Source: Arcobacteraceae bacterium
GTDB lineage: Bacteria; Campylobacterota; Campylobacteria; Campylobacterales; Arcobacteraceae
NCBI GenBank assembly: GCA_021107755.1
Contig: JAIOSF010000031.1
Coordinates: 17,589-81,588, forward strand
Direction: 5' to 3'
Length of the DNA stretch: 64,000 nucleotides
Positions 1 through 11,095 of this stretch are shown piece by piece; positions within the stretch are counted from its first letter, which is position 1; each line of letters begins with the position of its first letter. The notes below the pieces were generated by a model. That model saw only the letters and a list, made by a program, of their open reading frames with translations. It did not search any database and had not been told where the DNA came from. A program made the position numbers and the translations under genes.

Positions 1-1
1 T

Positions 2-418
2 GATGATATGGTTCCACTTCCAAGGTTTTCTACAGTTGCAGGAGTTCCTTTAACTGACCTTTTGACTTGGGAAGAGATAAATGAAATTATTGAAAAAACA
101 AAAAATGGTGGAGCTGAAATTGTTAGTTTACTAAAAGATGGAAGTGCTTATTATGCACCTGCAAAAGCAACTGCTATTATGGTAGAAGCTGTTTTAAGTA
201 ATACTAAACAAATTTATCCATGTGCTGTTATGCTTGATGGTGAATATGGATATAAAGATGTTGTAAGCGGAGTTCCAGTTATGATTGGTGCTAATGGTGC
301 TGAGAAAGTTATCGAAGCAAACTTAAATGATGACCAAGATAGAAAATTTGCAAAATCTGTAGGAAGTGTAAAACAACTTATAGATGCACTCTATACAAAT
401 AAATTCTACCAAAAATAA
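2..418 (+). CDS. mdh: malate dehydrogenase, C-terminal part (5' end outside the window)
   Basis: Frame is open from the window edge; [21 protein letters not shown] and the C-terminal region are typical of bacterial MDH. Confidence 0.9.
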   Translation, partial: DDMVPLPRFSTVAGVPLTDLLTWEEINEIIEKTKNGGAEIVSLLKDGSAYYAPAKATAIMVEAVLSNTKQIYPCAVMLDGEYGYKDVVSGVPVMIGANGAEKVIEANLNDDQDRKFAKSVGSVKQLIDALYTNKFYQK

Positions 419-427
419 ATAAACTCT

Positions 428-458
428 ATTGATTTAATTTTTTATAAATTAAATCAAT
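428..458. terminator. bidirectional terminator-like hairpin between convergent mdh and ftsK
   Basis: Perfect 13-bp inverted repeat ATTGATTTAATTT/AAATTAAATCAAT with a 5-nt loop; includes the ftsK stop codon. Confidence 0.65.
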
Positions 459-2671
459 ATCTCCCTATTTCCTTTTGCATTTGCTTCTGATAATACACCT
501 GTTTGTTCTAACTGTTCTATAATTGTAGCTGATCTATTATAACCTATTTTTAATCGTCTTTGTAAATAACTAATTGAACTTTTTTTATCTTGAATTACAA
601 CCATTTTTGCCTCTTCATAAAGTTCATCCAAATCACCAACACTTGTAACAGAAGATGAACCAGAACTAAACCCATCTTCAGCTTTCTCTTTTAGAAAACT
701 CACATCATATTGTACTTCTCTTTGAGCTTTTAAGAACTCGACAACTTGCTCTATCTCTTTTTCATCACTCCAAGGAGCATGAATACGAACTAATCCACTC
801 ATACCAGGAGGTGTAAAAAGCATATCCCCTTTTCCAAGTAATGATTCTGCACCCATAGAATCAAGGATAATTTTACTATCAACTTTTTGCCCTACTTTAT
901 AACTAATACGGCTAGGAAGATTTGCCTTAATTAGACCTGTAACAACATCTACAGATGGTCTTTGAGTTGCAACTACTAAGTGAATACCACTTGCTCGTGC
1001 CATTTGAGCAAGTCTTGCAATTGATAATTCAACCTCTTTACCACTTGTCATCATTAAATCTGCTAACTCATCTATAATAATTACAATATAAGGAAATGGT
1101 TCATATCCATTTTTCTTTGCTTTTTCATTATAGTTTTCAATATTTTTTGTACGAGTATCTGCCATCATAGCATATCGTTTTTCCATCTCAGCAACCATAT
1201 TTGCTAAAGCATTTATAGCTTCCATAGGTTTTGTAATAACAGGTGTTAAGAGATGTGGAATATCATTATATATTGAAAATTCTAACATCTTTGGATCAAT
1301 CATAATAAGTTTTAAGTTATCTGGAGAATTTTTATACAATAATGATAGAATCATAGCATTTAAACCAACACTCTTACCACTTCCAGTAGTTCCTGCAATA
1401 AGTAAATGTGGTAATTTTTTTAAATCAGTTATAAAAGGATTTCCAACAATATCTTTCCCTAAAATCATTGTTAAAGGTGATGATGTTTTTTGAAATAGGT
1501 CACTTTCAAGTATCTCTCGTATATATATAGTATCTGTTTCATCATTTGGTACCTCAATACCGACAACATCTTTTCCTGGAATTGGAGCTTGAATTCTTAT
1601 TGTTGTTGCTTTAAGTGCCATCGCTAAATCATCTTGAAGATTGAGTATTTTAGAAACTTTTACATTTGGTGCTGGTTTAAACTCAAAAGTTGTTACAATA
1701 GGTCCAGTATATGTCCGTACAACATCACCTTCAATTTTAAACATACTAAGCTTTTCAAGTAAGTCTTGTATTTTTTTATCTATAACAGCTTCATTTATTT
1801 TTGCTTTTGCCTCTTTTTTAGGCTTATGAAAGATATCTGTTGGGGGTAATTTAAAATCTTTTACTTTAATCCCCTCACCAATTTCAATATCTTCTAATAA
1901 CTTTCTATTTTCTTCCAGCTCTTCAACTAAAATTCTATTTTTAGGTTTCTTTTCTACTTTTTTTGATGATTCATCAAGTATCTCTTCCAATGTTGGTAGT
2001 TTTTCTTCTATCTCTATATTCTGTAAATTATTAGAGATATCTTCTTTGTCAATCTCTTTTTCATAGATATTTAAAGGTTCTATCTCTTTTTGTTGTTCTT
2101 GAAAATATATATCATCTTCTTCTATACTAATTTCAGCTGTATCTCCAACCTCTTTAACAACTACTTTTTGTTCATGCTTCTCATGGGTTCTTTCCAATTT
2201 TTGGGGAAGTTTTTTAATTTTTTTAGTAGGATAAGTAATTTTAAAAAACTCGAAAAAGCTATTTTTAAAATTTACAAACTTTTCATGAACACGATCTGAA
2301 CTTGATTCAAAAAGGACAAATAAAGAGATAAACATTCCAATTAAGAATACTATCCAAAGTCCTGCTAGTCCTATAAAAGGAGATAAATAATCAACAACAT
2401 AGTTACCAATTTTTCCAGACATTGGACCTGTAATAACAAGTGATTGCAATACAATAATTGATATACTTAATATAGTTATTGCAATACCTTTTGATATGGG
2501 ATTTTCTACATAGGAAAAGTTAAATTTATACAGTGGATATAAAAAAAGCGGCAAATATATATATGCTAAATATCCTAGATACTCTTTTGAATAAGTTGAA
2601 ACCAGAAACCCTACTTTTCCTACGCTACTTGTATCAGATACAAAAATAGCATACGAGAAAAAAATAAGCAC
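449..2671 (-). CDS. ftsK: DNA translocase FtsK/SpoIIIE
   Basis: N-terminal TM segments, Walker A LIAGTTGSGKSVGLNAM, C-terminal gamma-like winged helix (SISYLQRRLKIGYNRSATIIEQLEQTGVLS). Confidence 0.96.
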   Translation of the reverse strand: MLIFFSYAIFVSDTSSVGKVGFLVSTYSKEYLGYLAYIYLPLFLYPLYKFNFSYVENPISKGIAITILSISIIVLQSLVITGPMSGKIGNYVVDYLSPFIGLAGLWIVFLIGMFISLFVLFESSSDRVHEKFVNFKNSFFEFFKITYPTKKIKKLPQKLERTHEKHEQKVVVKEVGDTAEISIEEDDIYFQEQQKEIEPLNIYEKEIDKEDISNNLQNIEIEEKLPTLEEILDESSKKVEKKPKNRILVEELEENRKLLEDIEIGEGIKVKDFKLPPTDIFHKPKKEAKAKINEAVIDKKIQDLLEKLSMFKIEGDVVRTYTGPIVTTFEFKPAPNVKVSKILNLQDDLAMALKATTIRIQAPIPGKDVVGIEVPNDETDTIYIREILESDLFQKTSSPLTMILGKDIVGNPFITDLKKLPHLLIAGTTGSGKSVGLNAMILSLLYKNSPDNLKLIMIDPKMLEFSIYNDIPHLLTPVITKPMEAINALANMVAEMEKRYAMMADTRTKNIENYNEKAKKNGYEPFPYIVIIIDELADLMMTSGKEVELSIARLAQMARASGIHLVVATQRPSVDVVTGLIKANLPSRISYKVGQKVDSKIILDSMGAESLLGKGDMLFTPPGMSGLVRIHAPWSDEKEIEQVVEFLKAQREVQYDVSFLKEKAEDGFSSGSSSVTSVGDLDELYEEAKMVVIQDKKSSISYLQRRLKIGYNRSATIIEQLEQTGVLSEANAKGNREILI

Positions 2672-2710
2672 AAATGCTATTATTATAGATATGATTTTAG
2701 AAGCTATAAT

Positions 2711-3664
2711 TTATCCTTTTAATAATTTTTGAATTTTACCTTGTAGTCTCAGCCAAGCACGATGTTCCATTAAAGGAAATCCAGCCCACTGTTTCTTAGG
2801 CTCTTTTATCGATTTTGAAACACCACTTTTTGCTGAAATTGTAGTAAATGGAGCAATCTCTAAATGTCCTGCTACTCCACTTTGAGCACCAACTACTACA
2901 TATTCTTTAAGAATAGAGGAACCTGCAAATCCACACTGTGCTGTTATAATAGACCCTTTCCCTATTTTACAATTATGAGCCACTTGAACTAAATTATCAA
3001 TTCGCACACCATTCTCTATAATTGTTGAGTTAAAAGCTGCTCTATCTATAGTGGTATTTGCACCAATCTCTACATCATCACCAATAGTGACATTTCCATT
3101 TTGGTATATTTTAACATATTTTCCATCACTTGTGTTAGCAAAGCCAAAACCATCACTACCAATAACAGTACCCGCATGTATTATGCAATCTTTTCCAATA
3201 ATACAATCTCGATATATTGTAACATTTGGATAAATAATACAATTATCACCTATTGATACATTATCACCGATAAAAACTCCAGACATTATAGTACAGTGAC
3301 TACCAATACTACTATTTTTTCCAATAAAAGTATTTTCCATTATAGTAGTATTTGGAGCAATAGTTGCTTCTTTTCCACTTATTTCTATAACTTTTGGAGC
3401 AAATAGTTTACTTGCATATGCTAACGAAAGGTAAGGTTGTTCACAAATTAAAGCAATACAACTACTTGGAACTAAGCTTACCATATCTTCTGTAACAAAA
3501 ACTGCACCAGCTTTTGTAGTAGATAAATCATCTTTATACTTTTTATTTTCTAGAAAAGATATTTCTGATTCAGTAGCATCTTTCAAAGTGTTAAGACCAG
3601 TTATTACCTTATCTGTTTCACACTTTATAGAAAGATACTTTGATATCTCTTTTAAACTATTCAC
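2711..3664 (-). CDS. lpxD: UDP-3-O-(3-hydroxymyristoyl)glucosamine N-acyltransferase
   Basis: Left-handed beta-helix hexapeptide repeats; [39 protein letters not shown]. Confidence 0.95.
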   Translation of the reverse strand: MNSLKEISKYLSIKCETDKVITGLNTLKDATESEISFLENKKYKDDLSTTKAGAVFVTEDMVSLVPSSCIALICEQPYLSLAYASKLFAPKVIEISGKEATIAPNTTIMENTFIGKNSSIGSHCTIMSGVFIGDNVSIGDNCIIYPNVTIYRDCIIGKDCIIHAGTVIGSDGFGFANTSDGKYVKIYQNGNVTIGDDVEIGANTTIDRAAFNSTIIENGVRIDNLVQVAHNCKIGKGSIITAQCGFAGSSILKEYVVVGAQSGVAGHLEIAPFTTISAKSGVSKSIKEPKKQWAGFPLMEHRAWLRLQGKIQKLLKG

Positions 3665-3670
3665 TTTTTT

Positions 3671-4168
3671 TTATCTTTCCATCGCTACAACACCACTTCT
3701 TACAATTTCAAGTGGTTTGTATTTTGCCATTATATTTACAAAATTTTCTATTCTATGTGGCTCATCTGTTGCAGAAATAACAACTGCATCATGTGTAACA
3801 TTTTGTATTGCACCATTATAAGCTCTAGCAATTACATCAATATCACTTAAGTTTTCCTCAATTGGAACTTTAATAAGTACGGTGTCTTTTTCTATTGCAT
3901 CTTTATGTTCAATAACTTTTAACACAGGTACGAGTTTATTTAATTGTTTTACAATTTGATCAATAACTCTAGCAACACCAACAGTAATAATTGTAATTCT
4001 AGAATACTCACTATTTGGTATTGGAGCAACTGTTAAAGAGTCTATATTGTATCCTCTAGCCGAAAAAAGATCAACTATTCGACTAAGTACTGATTCTCTA
4101 TTTATTACAATTACAGAGAGAACTTCTCTTTTTTCCTCTTTGCTATAAAAATCTTTAAAGTTATTCAT
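3671..4168 (-). CDS. ilvN: acetolactate synthase small subunit
   Basis: ACT domain NRESVLSRIVDLFSARGYNIDSLTVAP; overlaps the large-subunit gene. Confidence 0.95.
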   Translation of the reverse strand: MNNFKDFYSKEEKREVLSVIVINRESVLSRIVDLFSARGYNIDSLTVAPIPNSEYSRITIITVGVARVIDQIVKQLNKLVPVLKVIEHKDAIEKDTVLIKVPIEENLSDIDVIARAYNGAIQNVTHDAVVISATDEPHRIENFVNIMAKYKPLEIVRSGVVAMER

Positions 4169-5895
4169 TATTTTGCTCCTTGGCTTTTTTCTAGCAATAA
4201 CATCTCATCTAATGCATGTCCATTTGGTACCATTGGAAGAACCTCTTCTCTTCTATCAATTATAACTTCAATCATAGCAACCTTATTTGAAGCAACAGCA
4301 TCTTTTAATGCAACATCAAACTCCTCTTTTGTATGAACTTTATATCCTACACCACCCATAGATTGAGCTAACATTGTAAAGTCAGCTTGTATCTCTAAGT
4401 TTGTTTCAGAAAGTCTATCCTCATAAAACCTAGTTTGCCATTGTCTAACCATACCTAAATAATTATTATTCAATATAATATTAATATGTGGTAAATTATA
4501 CTGTGTACAAGTTATTATCTCTTGTATATTCATCATTATACTACCATCACCTGTAAAATTAACAGATATTTTATCTGGATTTGCTCTTTTCGTTCCCATA
4601 GCGTAAGGAAGCCCTACTCCCATAGTACCTAAACCACCACTTGTCATCCATTGTCTCGGATAGTTAAATGGGTAAAATTGTGCTGTCCACATTTGATGTT
4701 GACCAACATCAGTGGAGATAAGCGCATCATCGCCTAAAAGCTCTCCTGTTCTTTGGATTACCCATTGTGGCTTTAACCTATCACTATCTTCATGATACGC
4801 TAAAGGATGTTCTTTTCTGTATCCATGTAGTTTTTCAACCCAAGGAGTATAATCATTAAATTCAAAATCTTTAGTATGTTCTAAAATTTGTTTCATAACT
4901 ATCGCTAAATCACCTACTATTGGATAGTTTGGTTTTACTATTTTAGCTATACTTGCAGGATCTATATCTACATGAACAACATGTGCTTTTTTTGCAAAAG
5001 TATCCAGTCTTCCCGTAACTCTATCATCAAACCTAGCCCCAAAACAGATAATCATATCTGTTTCACTCATAGCCATATTTGCTGCATACTCACCGTGCAT
5101 ACCAAGCATACCAAATAAAAGATCATCATCATGTCTCATAATACCACGAGCCATCAAAGTTTCAACAACAGGTATTTTTGTCTGATGTGCAAATTCTCTT
5201 ATATCTTCATAACAATTAGATAATACAGCTCCTCCTCCTATATAAAGAACAGGTCTTTTCGCCTCACTAATATGTTTTAATGCAGCTTTAATTTGTCTTA
5301 TATTCCCTTTTGTAGTTGGTTTATAAGTTGGTAATTCAAACTCTTGGTCATAATTAAAATCTGCTAAATCAGCACTCACATCTTTTGGTAAATCAATATG
5401 TACAGGTCCTGGTCTTCCAGTTTTTGCAATATGAAATGCTATTTTTAATACTCTTGTTAAGTCGTTAACATCATTCACTAAAAAGTTATGTTTTGTACAT
5501 GGTCTACTAATACCAACAGCATCAATCTCTTGAAATGCATCTGTACCAATAACTGCTGTTGGTACTTGTCCACTAATTACAACCATAGGGATACTATCTG
5601 TATATGCAGTAGCTAGCCCTGTAACAGCATTTGTAAATCCAGGTCCTGATGTAACAATAGCCACACCTACTTTACCACTACTTCTTGCATATGCATCTGC
5701 TGCATGTACTGCTGCTTGCTCGTGTTTTGTAAGTATATGTTGAAAATGGTCTTGTTTATAAATCTCATCATATACATTCATTATAGCACCACCTGGATAT
5801 CCAAATACTACTTCTGTATTTTCCCTTCTTAATGCTTCTATTACGATTTGTGAACCAGTTAATTGTCCACTTGTATTGTTTGATTTGTAACTCAT
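4168..5895 (-). CDS. ilvB: acetolactate synthase large subunit
   Basis: ThDP enzyme: VVFGYPGGAIMNVYDEIY, GDGSIMMNIQEIITC. Confidence 0.96.
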   Translation of the reverse strand: MSYKSNNTSGQLTGSQIVIEALRRENTEVVFGYPGGAIMNVYDEIYKQDHFQHILTKHEQAAVHAADAYARSSGKVGVAIVTSGPGFTNAVTGLATAYTDSIPMVVISGQVPTAVIGTDAFQEIDAVGISRPCTKHNFLVNDVNDLTRVLKIAFHIAKTGRPGPVHIDLPKDVSADLADFNYDQEFELPTYKPTTKGNIRQIKAALKHISEAKRPVLYIGGGAVLSNCYEDIREFAHQTKIPVVETLMARGIMRHDDDLLFGMLGMHGEYAANMAMSETDMIICFGARFDDRVTGRLDTFAKKAHVVHVDIDPASIAKIVKPNYPIVGDLAIVMKQILEHTKDFEFNDYTPWVEKLHGYRKEHPLAYHEDSDRLKPQWVIQRTGELLGDDALISTDVGQHQMWTAQFYPFNYPRQWMTSGGLGTMGVGLPYAMGTKRANPDKISVNFTGDGSIMMNIQEIITCTQYNLPHINIILNNNYLGMVRQWQTRFYEDRLSETNLEIQADFTMLAQSMGGVGYKVHTKEEFDVALKDAVASNKVAMIEVIIDRREEVLPMVPNGHALDEMLLLEKSQGAK

Positions 5896-6077
5896 AGTTT
5901 CTCTTTCTTTTAAAAAATATTTGGATTTTATCTAAATGAATATTAAGAGTTGATGAGAGTTGAAAACTACAAAATTTAAGTTAATTTTAAAAAAAACATA
6001 AATTTAAGTTAATTTTAAGAAAAGAATAATAAAAATTAGTGTATAATTAGTTATAAATTAGAAAGGAGGTACTTATT

Positions 6078-6818
6078 ATGGAACTAAATTCAGTAAATAC
6101 TTTGGGTTTTTCAAATGTTACTCAGTCGAACTTAAATCAAGCAAAAAGTGTGAATCAAATTGAATTAGATTCTAATAGTAAGCCTTTAAAAGTAGATAGA
6201 GTTGAACTTCAAAATCAGAGTCAGGGTTCTTCTTTTGCCAATGGTTTGATAAATAATGTTAAACAGATTTCAAATGCATTAAGTATTCAATCAACTGTAT
6301 CCAAACAATTGGATATAACAAATGAAATTGAACAATCTATAAATTTGGTTGTGTCTAATCCAAGTGGTAGTCAAACACTAAATGATATTCAACCAAAAAT
6401 CAAGAACTTAATGGATAGTTTTAACACCCTTTCTTCTAGCATATCTACAAAGGTAAATGCTATTTCTAGAGATTCTAATGAAGAGGAAAAAAGTAGGGTA
6501 TATTTTGATGGAATATTAGGAGCTAAGCCTTTAAGTAGTGAAGAGATTTTTGCAGAAGTAACTTCTCAAAGGGAGAGGCTACAAAGTATTAATAAAGCTG
6601 CAAATGAAGAGGTATTAAACAATGTTCAAAAGTCAAAAAACTTATTTACTACCCAAAAACAAGAACTTGTAGCGCAACAACCACAAATCAAAAATGTAGA
6701 CTACAAAATAGAGAGTGATAATTTTAGCTCTAAAACTTTACAAAATGTATCTGGTGATGTTGTTGATACCCAAGCAAATGCTCAAGTAGATAAAAATATT
6801 AAACTTCTAGCATCATAA
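6078..6818 (+). CDS. hypothetical protein, helical and Ser/Asn/Gln-rich (possibly flagellum-associated)
   Basis: Strong RBS (AAAGGAGG) about 8 nt upstream; low-complexity helical sequence; no family recognised. Confidence 0.7.
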   Translation: MELNSVNTLGFSNVTQSNLNQAKSVNQIELDSNSKPLKVDRVELQNQSQGSSFANGLINNVKQISNALSIQSTVSKQLDITNEIEQSINLVVSNPSGSQTLNDIQPKIKNLMDSFNTLSSSISTKVNAISRDSNEEEKSRVYFDGILGAKPLSSEEIFAEVTSQRERLQSINKAANEEVLNNVQKSKNLFTTQKQELVAQQPQIKNVDYKIESDNFSSKTLQNVSGDVVDTQANAQVDKNIKLLAS

Positions 6819-6844
6819 GAGATATCACACTTTAACTTTCATAT

Positions 6845-7408
6845 TTAAGGATGTGGTATCTTTATTTTCGAATTTAAAAGATATCCTATAACTATCATTA
6901 GAGCTAAGACAATATTTTCATTCGGTATTAGTTCATAAATCCACCCCAAATACACACACCACAGTAATATGGCTCCAAGTGGCGTAGGAACACCTGTAAA
7001 ATACTTACTTACTTCACCTTCATCTGCATTAATATTAAACTGTATTAATCTTCTCAAACCTGAAATAACATAATATATAAAAGCAAAAGCTACAAATGCA
7101 GTATTTAAAAACTCTATCTCTTTACCATCAATTACCCCAAAGAATATAAACATAACAGGTACTATAACAAAAGATAAAAAGTCCCCAAAAGAATCTAATT
7201 GAATACCAAATTGTGTAGAAAGATTATATTTTCTTGCAATTTTACCATCTAATATATCAAAAGCCCCTGCAAGCCAAGCAAATAATGCTGCTGCAAAAAA
7301 ATCACTGTGTGTTAAAAAATATATTGCTAATATACCTGAAGCTATATTGAAAAATGTAACAATATTAGCCAGATTAAAATGGTTGTCTTTATTAAATAAA
7401 AATGTCAT
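6845..7408 (-). CDS. pssA: CDP-diacylglycerol--serine O-phosphatidyltransferase
   Basis: CDP-alcohol phosphatidyltransferase motif FDILDGKIARKYNLSTQFGIQLDSFGDFLSF. Confidence 0.93.
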   Translation of the reverse strand: MTFLFNKDNHFNLANIVTFFNIASGILAIYFLTHSDFFAAALFAWLAGAFDILDGKIARKYNLSTQFGIQLDSFGDFLSFVIVPVMFIFFGVIDGKEIEFLNTAFVAFAFIYYVISGLRRLIQFNINADEGEVSKYFTGVPTPLGAILLWCVYLGWIYELIPNENIVLALMIVIGYLLNSKIKIPHP

Positions 7409-8466
7409 AATGTGTATTGATCCCTTCCATACTCTTTTGATTGATAAAGTTTCTTATCAGCAAGTTTATATATATCTGTTCTTGACATATGATATATTTT
7501 CTTGTCAATTAAAACAACTCCCATAGATAAAGTTAAAAAATTTGTTTTACTAGCACTATGTTTTATTTTTTGTGCTGCTATTGCATTTTGTAAAATTTTC
7601 AACCTTTTCTCTAAAGTTACCCTATTAATATTAAAAATTAAAATACCAAACTCTTCTCCACCTAGTCTAAAAACATAATCATACTCATCTTTAAATAAAG
7701 TATCTAAAACATTTGCCACAGTTTTTAATGCAATATCTCCAGCATCATGTCCATAAGTATCATTATATTGTTTAAAAAAGTCTATATCTATCATTACAAA
7801 GGCACTTTCCCAGTTGTTTTCATAACTAACTACTGTTGTTTCATCTAATATACTATCAAAGTATTTTCTATTATAAAGTCCAGTAAGTCCATCTGTTATA
7901 GAATCTGACTTATATTTATTAACTAAATATTCTAATTTATTATGATTTTTTATTGTACTTATTATTGTAATAACAACAAATATACCAATAAAAATAATAA
8001 TAAAAATCTGATTATAAAATAGATAGTTTTTTACACTATCATATTTTTCTAAGAAATCTTTTCTTTGTACAGAAGCAGAAGAAACCTCATATTGAATAAG
8101 TAAATCTATCTGTTTTGTCATATAATCATAAAACTGTATGTTTCTCTTTTTAAAGGAGTTGGTAACTTGCTTGTTAATTTTATTAACAACTTCTCTCTCT
8201 TGTATTGTTTTATACTGTGAATTATAGTAATTCCAATTTTCTAGTATTATATTTTTGCTTTTTAATAATTCTGTGGGTTTGTTTATAAGATTTTTATATT
8301 CACTTTTAATAATATGTAGTTTATGTACAGGGATAAAATTCCCAAAATAGATATTATCAATTTGATTTTTTAATTTTTCAATTTCAGATGAAAACATAAA
8401 GCTAATATATACAAGTCCCAATAAAACTATAATAGGTAAAGCTAATAATTTATAATTTAATTTCAT
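7405..8466 (-). CDS. membrane-anchored diguanylate cyclase (GGDEF)
   Basis: Two TM segments around a periplasmic region; GGDEF domain with RLGGEEFGILIF. Confidence 0.93.
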   Translation of the reverse strand: MKLNYKLLALPIIVLLGLVYISFMFSSEIEKLKNQIDNIYFGNFIPVHKLHIIKSEYKNLINKPTELLKSKNIILENWNYYNSQYKTIQEREVVNKINKQVTNSFKKRNIQFYDYMTKQIDLLIQYEVSSASVQRKDFLEKYDSVKNYLFYNQIFIIIFIGIFVVITIISTIKNHNKLEYLVNKYKSDSITDGLTGLYNRKYFDSILDETTVVSYENNWESAFVMIDIDFFKQYNDTYGHDAGDIALKTVANVLDTLFKDEYDYVFRLGGEEFGILIFNINRVTLEKRLKILQNAIAAQKIKHSASKTNFLTLSMGVVLIDKKIYHMSRTDIYKLADKKLYQSKEYGRDQYTL

Positions 8467-8469
8467 TAA

Positions 8470-9564
8470 TTATCTTCGTTTTCCACTTGCAAAGTCTATA
8501 ATATATTGAGCAATATCATCAAGATGACATACCTCTTTAACTGCACCTGCTTTTATAGCTTGTTGGGGCATACCAAAAACTACACAACTCTCTTCATTTT
8601 GAGCAATAGTATAGGCACCATTATCATGTAAATTTTTCATAGCAATTGTACCATCATCTCCCATACCTGTCATCATAACCGCCATAGCACCACCACCTGC
8701 ACTATTATTTAAACTTCTAAACATCACATCAACACTTGGTTTATGTCGACTTACTCTTGTAACATCTAATAAACTTCCTATATAATTTGAACCTTTTTTG
8801 TTAATTACTAAATGCATATTACCAGGAGCAAGATATGCGTGACCTTTTTGAAGAATCACTTCCCCTTGAACTTCAGATACAATTACATCAGAGTGATCAT
8901 TTAATCTTTGTGCAAACGAATTTGAAAACCCGTATGGTATATGTTGAGTAATAACAATAGGAGGAAGGTTAGATGGGAGATTTTTAAACACCTTTAGTAA
9001 TGACTCAACTCCCCCTGTTGAGGAGCCTATACCAATAATTTTTGCTCCTGGCATTAATGCTGGGTTATTTTTAATTACTTTGTCTGGATGTACTTTTTCT
9101 TCAACCAAACTATCTGTGATATTTGCTTTTTTTACTTGTTGCTCTATTGGTTTAATGGGTCTTGGTTTTTTTAGAGTATATTTCTTAAGTAAAAATGTAA
9201 GATTAAGTAATGTCTCTTTAATTCTCTCATTAAAAGAACTCATAGATTCCCCAAGTGCCGGTTTAGAAACAAATCCCACTGCACCATCATCAAAAATATC
9301 ATTTCCTCTAACACTTTCACCTGAAATAACAACTGCTGGCATAGGGTGTAATCTCATTAAATTTCTTAAAAAAGTTACACCATCCATTTTTGGCATATTA
9401 ATATCTATAGTAACCAAATCCGGTTCTAATTGCTTAATTTTATCTCTTGCTTCAAAAGCATCAGCTGCTGTATCAACAACGGCAAAATCTTCAATAGAGT
9501 TAATAAAGTCACTAATAACCTTTCTCATAGAGATAGAATCATCAATCACAAGTACAGTATACAT
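8470..9564 (-). CDS. cheB: chemotaxis protein-glutamate methylesterase CheB
   Basis: Receiver domain plus methylesterase domain (IGIGSSTGGVESLLKVF, MMTGMGDDGTIAMK). Confidence 0.96.
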   Translation of the reverse strand: MYTVLVIDDSISMRKVISDFINSIEDFAVVDTAADAFEARDKIKQLEPDLVTIDINMPKMDGVTFLRNLMRLHPMPAVVISGESVRGNDIFDDGAVGFVSKPALGESMSSFNERIKETLLNLTFLLKKYTLKKPRPIKPIEQQVKKANITDSLVEEKVHPDKVIKNNPALMPGAKIIGIGSSTGGVESLLKVFKNLPSNLPPIVITQHIPYGFSNSFAQRLNDHSDVIVSEVQGEVILQKGHAYLAPGNMHLVINKKGSNYIGSLLDVTRVSRHKPSVDVMFRSLNNSAGGGAMAVMMTGMGDDGTIAMKNLHDNGAYTIAQNEESCVVFGMPQQAIKAGAVKEVCHLDDIAQYIIDFASGKRR

Positions 9565-9584
9565 AATATTTTACCTCCATCTCA

Positions 9585-10262
9585 TTAGAAGAATTCCATT
9601 TCCATTGTATCATTAGACTTTGCATCTTCACTAAAAATTCCTGTTCCACTAATATATTCAGCAGTTGCAGGTTGTCTAACAGAAATTTCTTTTTGAAGTT
9701 TTCTCTCTTCAGCGATAACCTCATTTGATGTATTTTTATTATCAACATTTTTAATAAAGGTTTCAAACCTATCACCCATAAGAATTACCCTTCCTGCATT
9801 TCCTCTGGTATGATCAGATATAATTCTAAATCCTTCAGACTGACAAAAAGTATGTGCAAATTCAACATTTCTATGCCCTATACTTTTCCCTAAAGATGGC
9901 ATATTCATAATATCAGCACCACCAGATATCTTTGCAGCCATATTTGCCTTACTACACCCTAATTTATACATCTCATTAAGCATAGCCTCAACAGAATAAA
10001 GTCCATATTTCATATCTTCATTAGAGTTTTCTGTCGCAGGAAGTAAAAAATGGTTCATACCTTTAATTTGCTTTACTTTATCATAAAACATAATAGCAAC
10101 ACAAGAACCAAGTAAAGTTTTGAAAGCAACATTTTCACTATCTGCAACAACTGCAAATTCACCACCAATAATTGTATGTGTAGGCATCCCTTTTACTACT
10201 TGTGATATTCTACTATTTGAAATCTTTTCTATTGATCCATCTTTATGACCAAGAGTAATCAT
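9585..10262 (-). CDS. cheD: chemoreceptor glutamine deamidase CheD
   Basis: LLGSCVAIMFYD and GMNHFLLP motifs of CheD. Confidence 0.95.
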   Translation of the reverse strand: MITLGHKDGSIEKISNSRISQVVKGMPTHTIIGGEFAVVADSENVAFKTLLGSCVAIMFYDKVKQIKGMNHFLLPATENSNEDMKYGLYSVEAMLNEMYKLGCSKANMAAKISGGADIMNMPSLGKSIGHRNVEFAHTFCQSEGFRIISDHTRGNAGRVILMGDRFETFIKNVDNKNTSNEVIAEERKLQKEISVRQPATAEYISGTGIFSEDAKSNDTMEMEFF

Positions 10263-11089
10263 CCTATATCCTTAACTTTAACAAAAATATTTTGTCCAAC
10301 TCTTTTTGTATAATTAATTAAATCATGAGGATTTTCAGAATGTCCTATATAAAGAGTCCCCCCTATTTTAAGTGTTCTGAAAAGTTTTTGTAATATTTTA
10401 TTTTGGTCCTCAATTGAAAAATAAATTAATACATTTCGACAAAAAACCACATCAAACTGATGTGTTTCAAAAGGATAAACAGTATCATTTAAATTCATCT
10501 GCCCAAAAGTAATCATATTTTTTAAATCATCATTTACTTTAATAAGTATCTCATCACCTGCCAAATTCTTTTGAATTCGTCTCTTAAAATATTTTTGAGG
10601 TTTTATCCAATCAGGGAACTCTTTTGAACTTTTTTGAAACCTATATATTCCATTTGCAGCTGTTTGTAAAACATCTGTATCTATATCTGTAGCTACAATT
10701 GAAGCTTTCATAGTACTACTAAACTCTCTCACTGTCATAGCCATTGAATATGGCTCTTCACCTGTTGAAGCAGCGGAACAATACATTTTAATCTCTTTAT
10801 TTAACTTCTCGAACTCTGGTAAAACTCGTGTTTTTAAATCTTCAAAATGAAAATCTTCTCTAAAAAAATGAGTTTTATTTGTTGTAAATGTATTAATAAA
10901 TTCTTTTGTAAATTCACCATCTTCAATTCTTTGAAGAAGTTCACCTATATCACCAGTATATTTAGTATTTCTTTTAAGCTTGTCCAATCTATTAGCAATC
11001 ATAACCTCTTTATTCTCAGTTAGGGTAATCCCTGTAAGAGAATAAAGTATAGATTTTACTTTATCATACAATTGTTGTGTATTTGACAT
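10259..11089 (-). CDS. cheR: chemotaxis protein methyltransferase CheR
   Basis: NKTHFFREDFHFEDL, AASTGEEPYSMAM, FDVVFCRNVLIYF. Confidence 0.96.
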   Translation of the reverse strand: MSNTQQLYDKVKSILYSLTGITLTENKEVMIANRLDKLKRNTKYTGDIGELLQRIEDGEFTKEFINTFTTNKTHFFREDFHFEDLKTRVLPEFEKLNKEIKMYCSAASTGEEPYSMAMTVREFSSTMKASIVATDIDTDVLQTAANGIYRFQKSSKEFPDWIKPQKYFKRRIQKNLAGDEILIKVNDDLKNMITFGQMNLNDTVYPFETHQFDVVFCRNVLIYFSIEDQNKILQKLFRTLKIGGTLYIGHSENPHDLINYTKRVGQNIFVKVKDIG

Positions 11090-11095
11090 TAGATT

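Noticed and set aside
1641-2299. Track ORFs 1641-1829 and 2090-2299 (+) inside ftsK
   Set aside because: Antisense to a confident CDS, low-complexity translation, no motif.
9080-9616. 178-aa + strand ORF antisense to cheB
   Set aside because: Antisense shadow of a strongly supported CheB coding region.
9542-9775. Track ORF 9542-9775 (-) overlapping cheB/cheD
   Set aside because: Alternate-frame shadow over confident CheB and CheD coding sequence.
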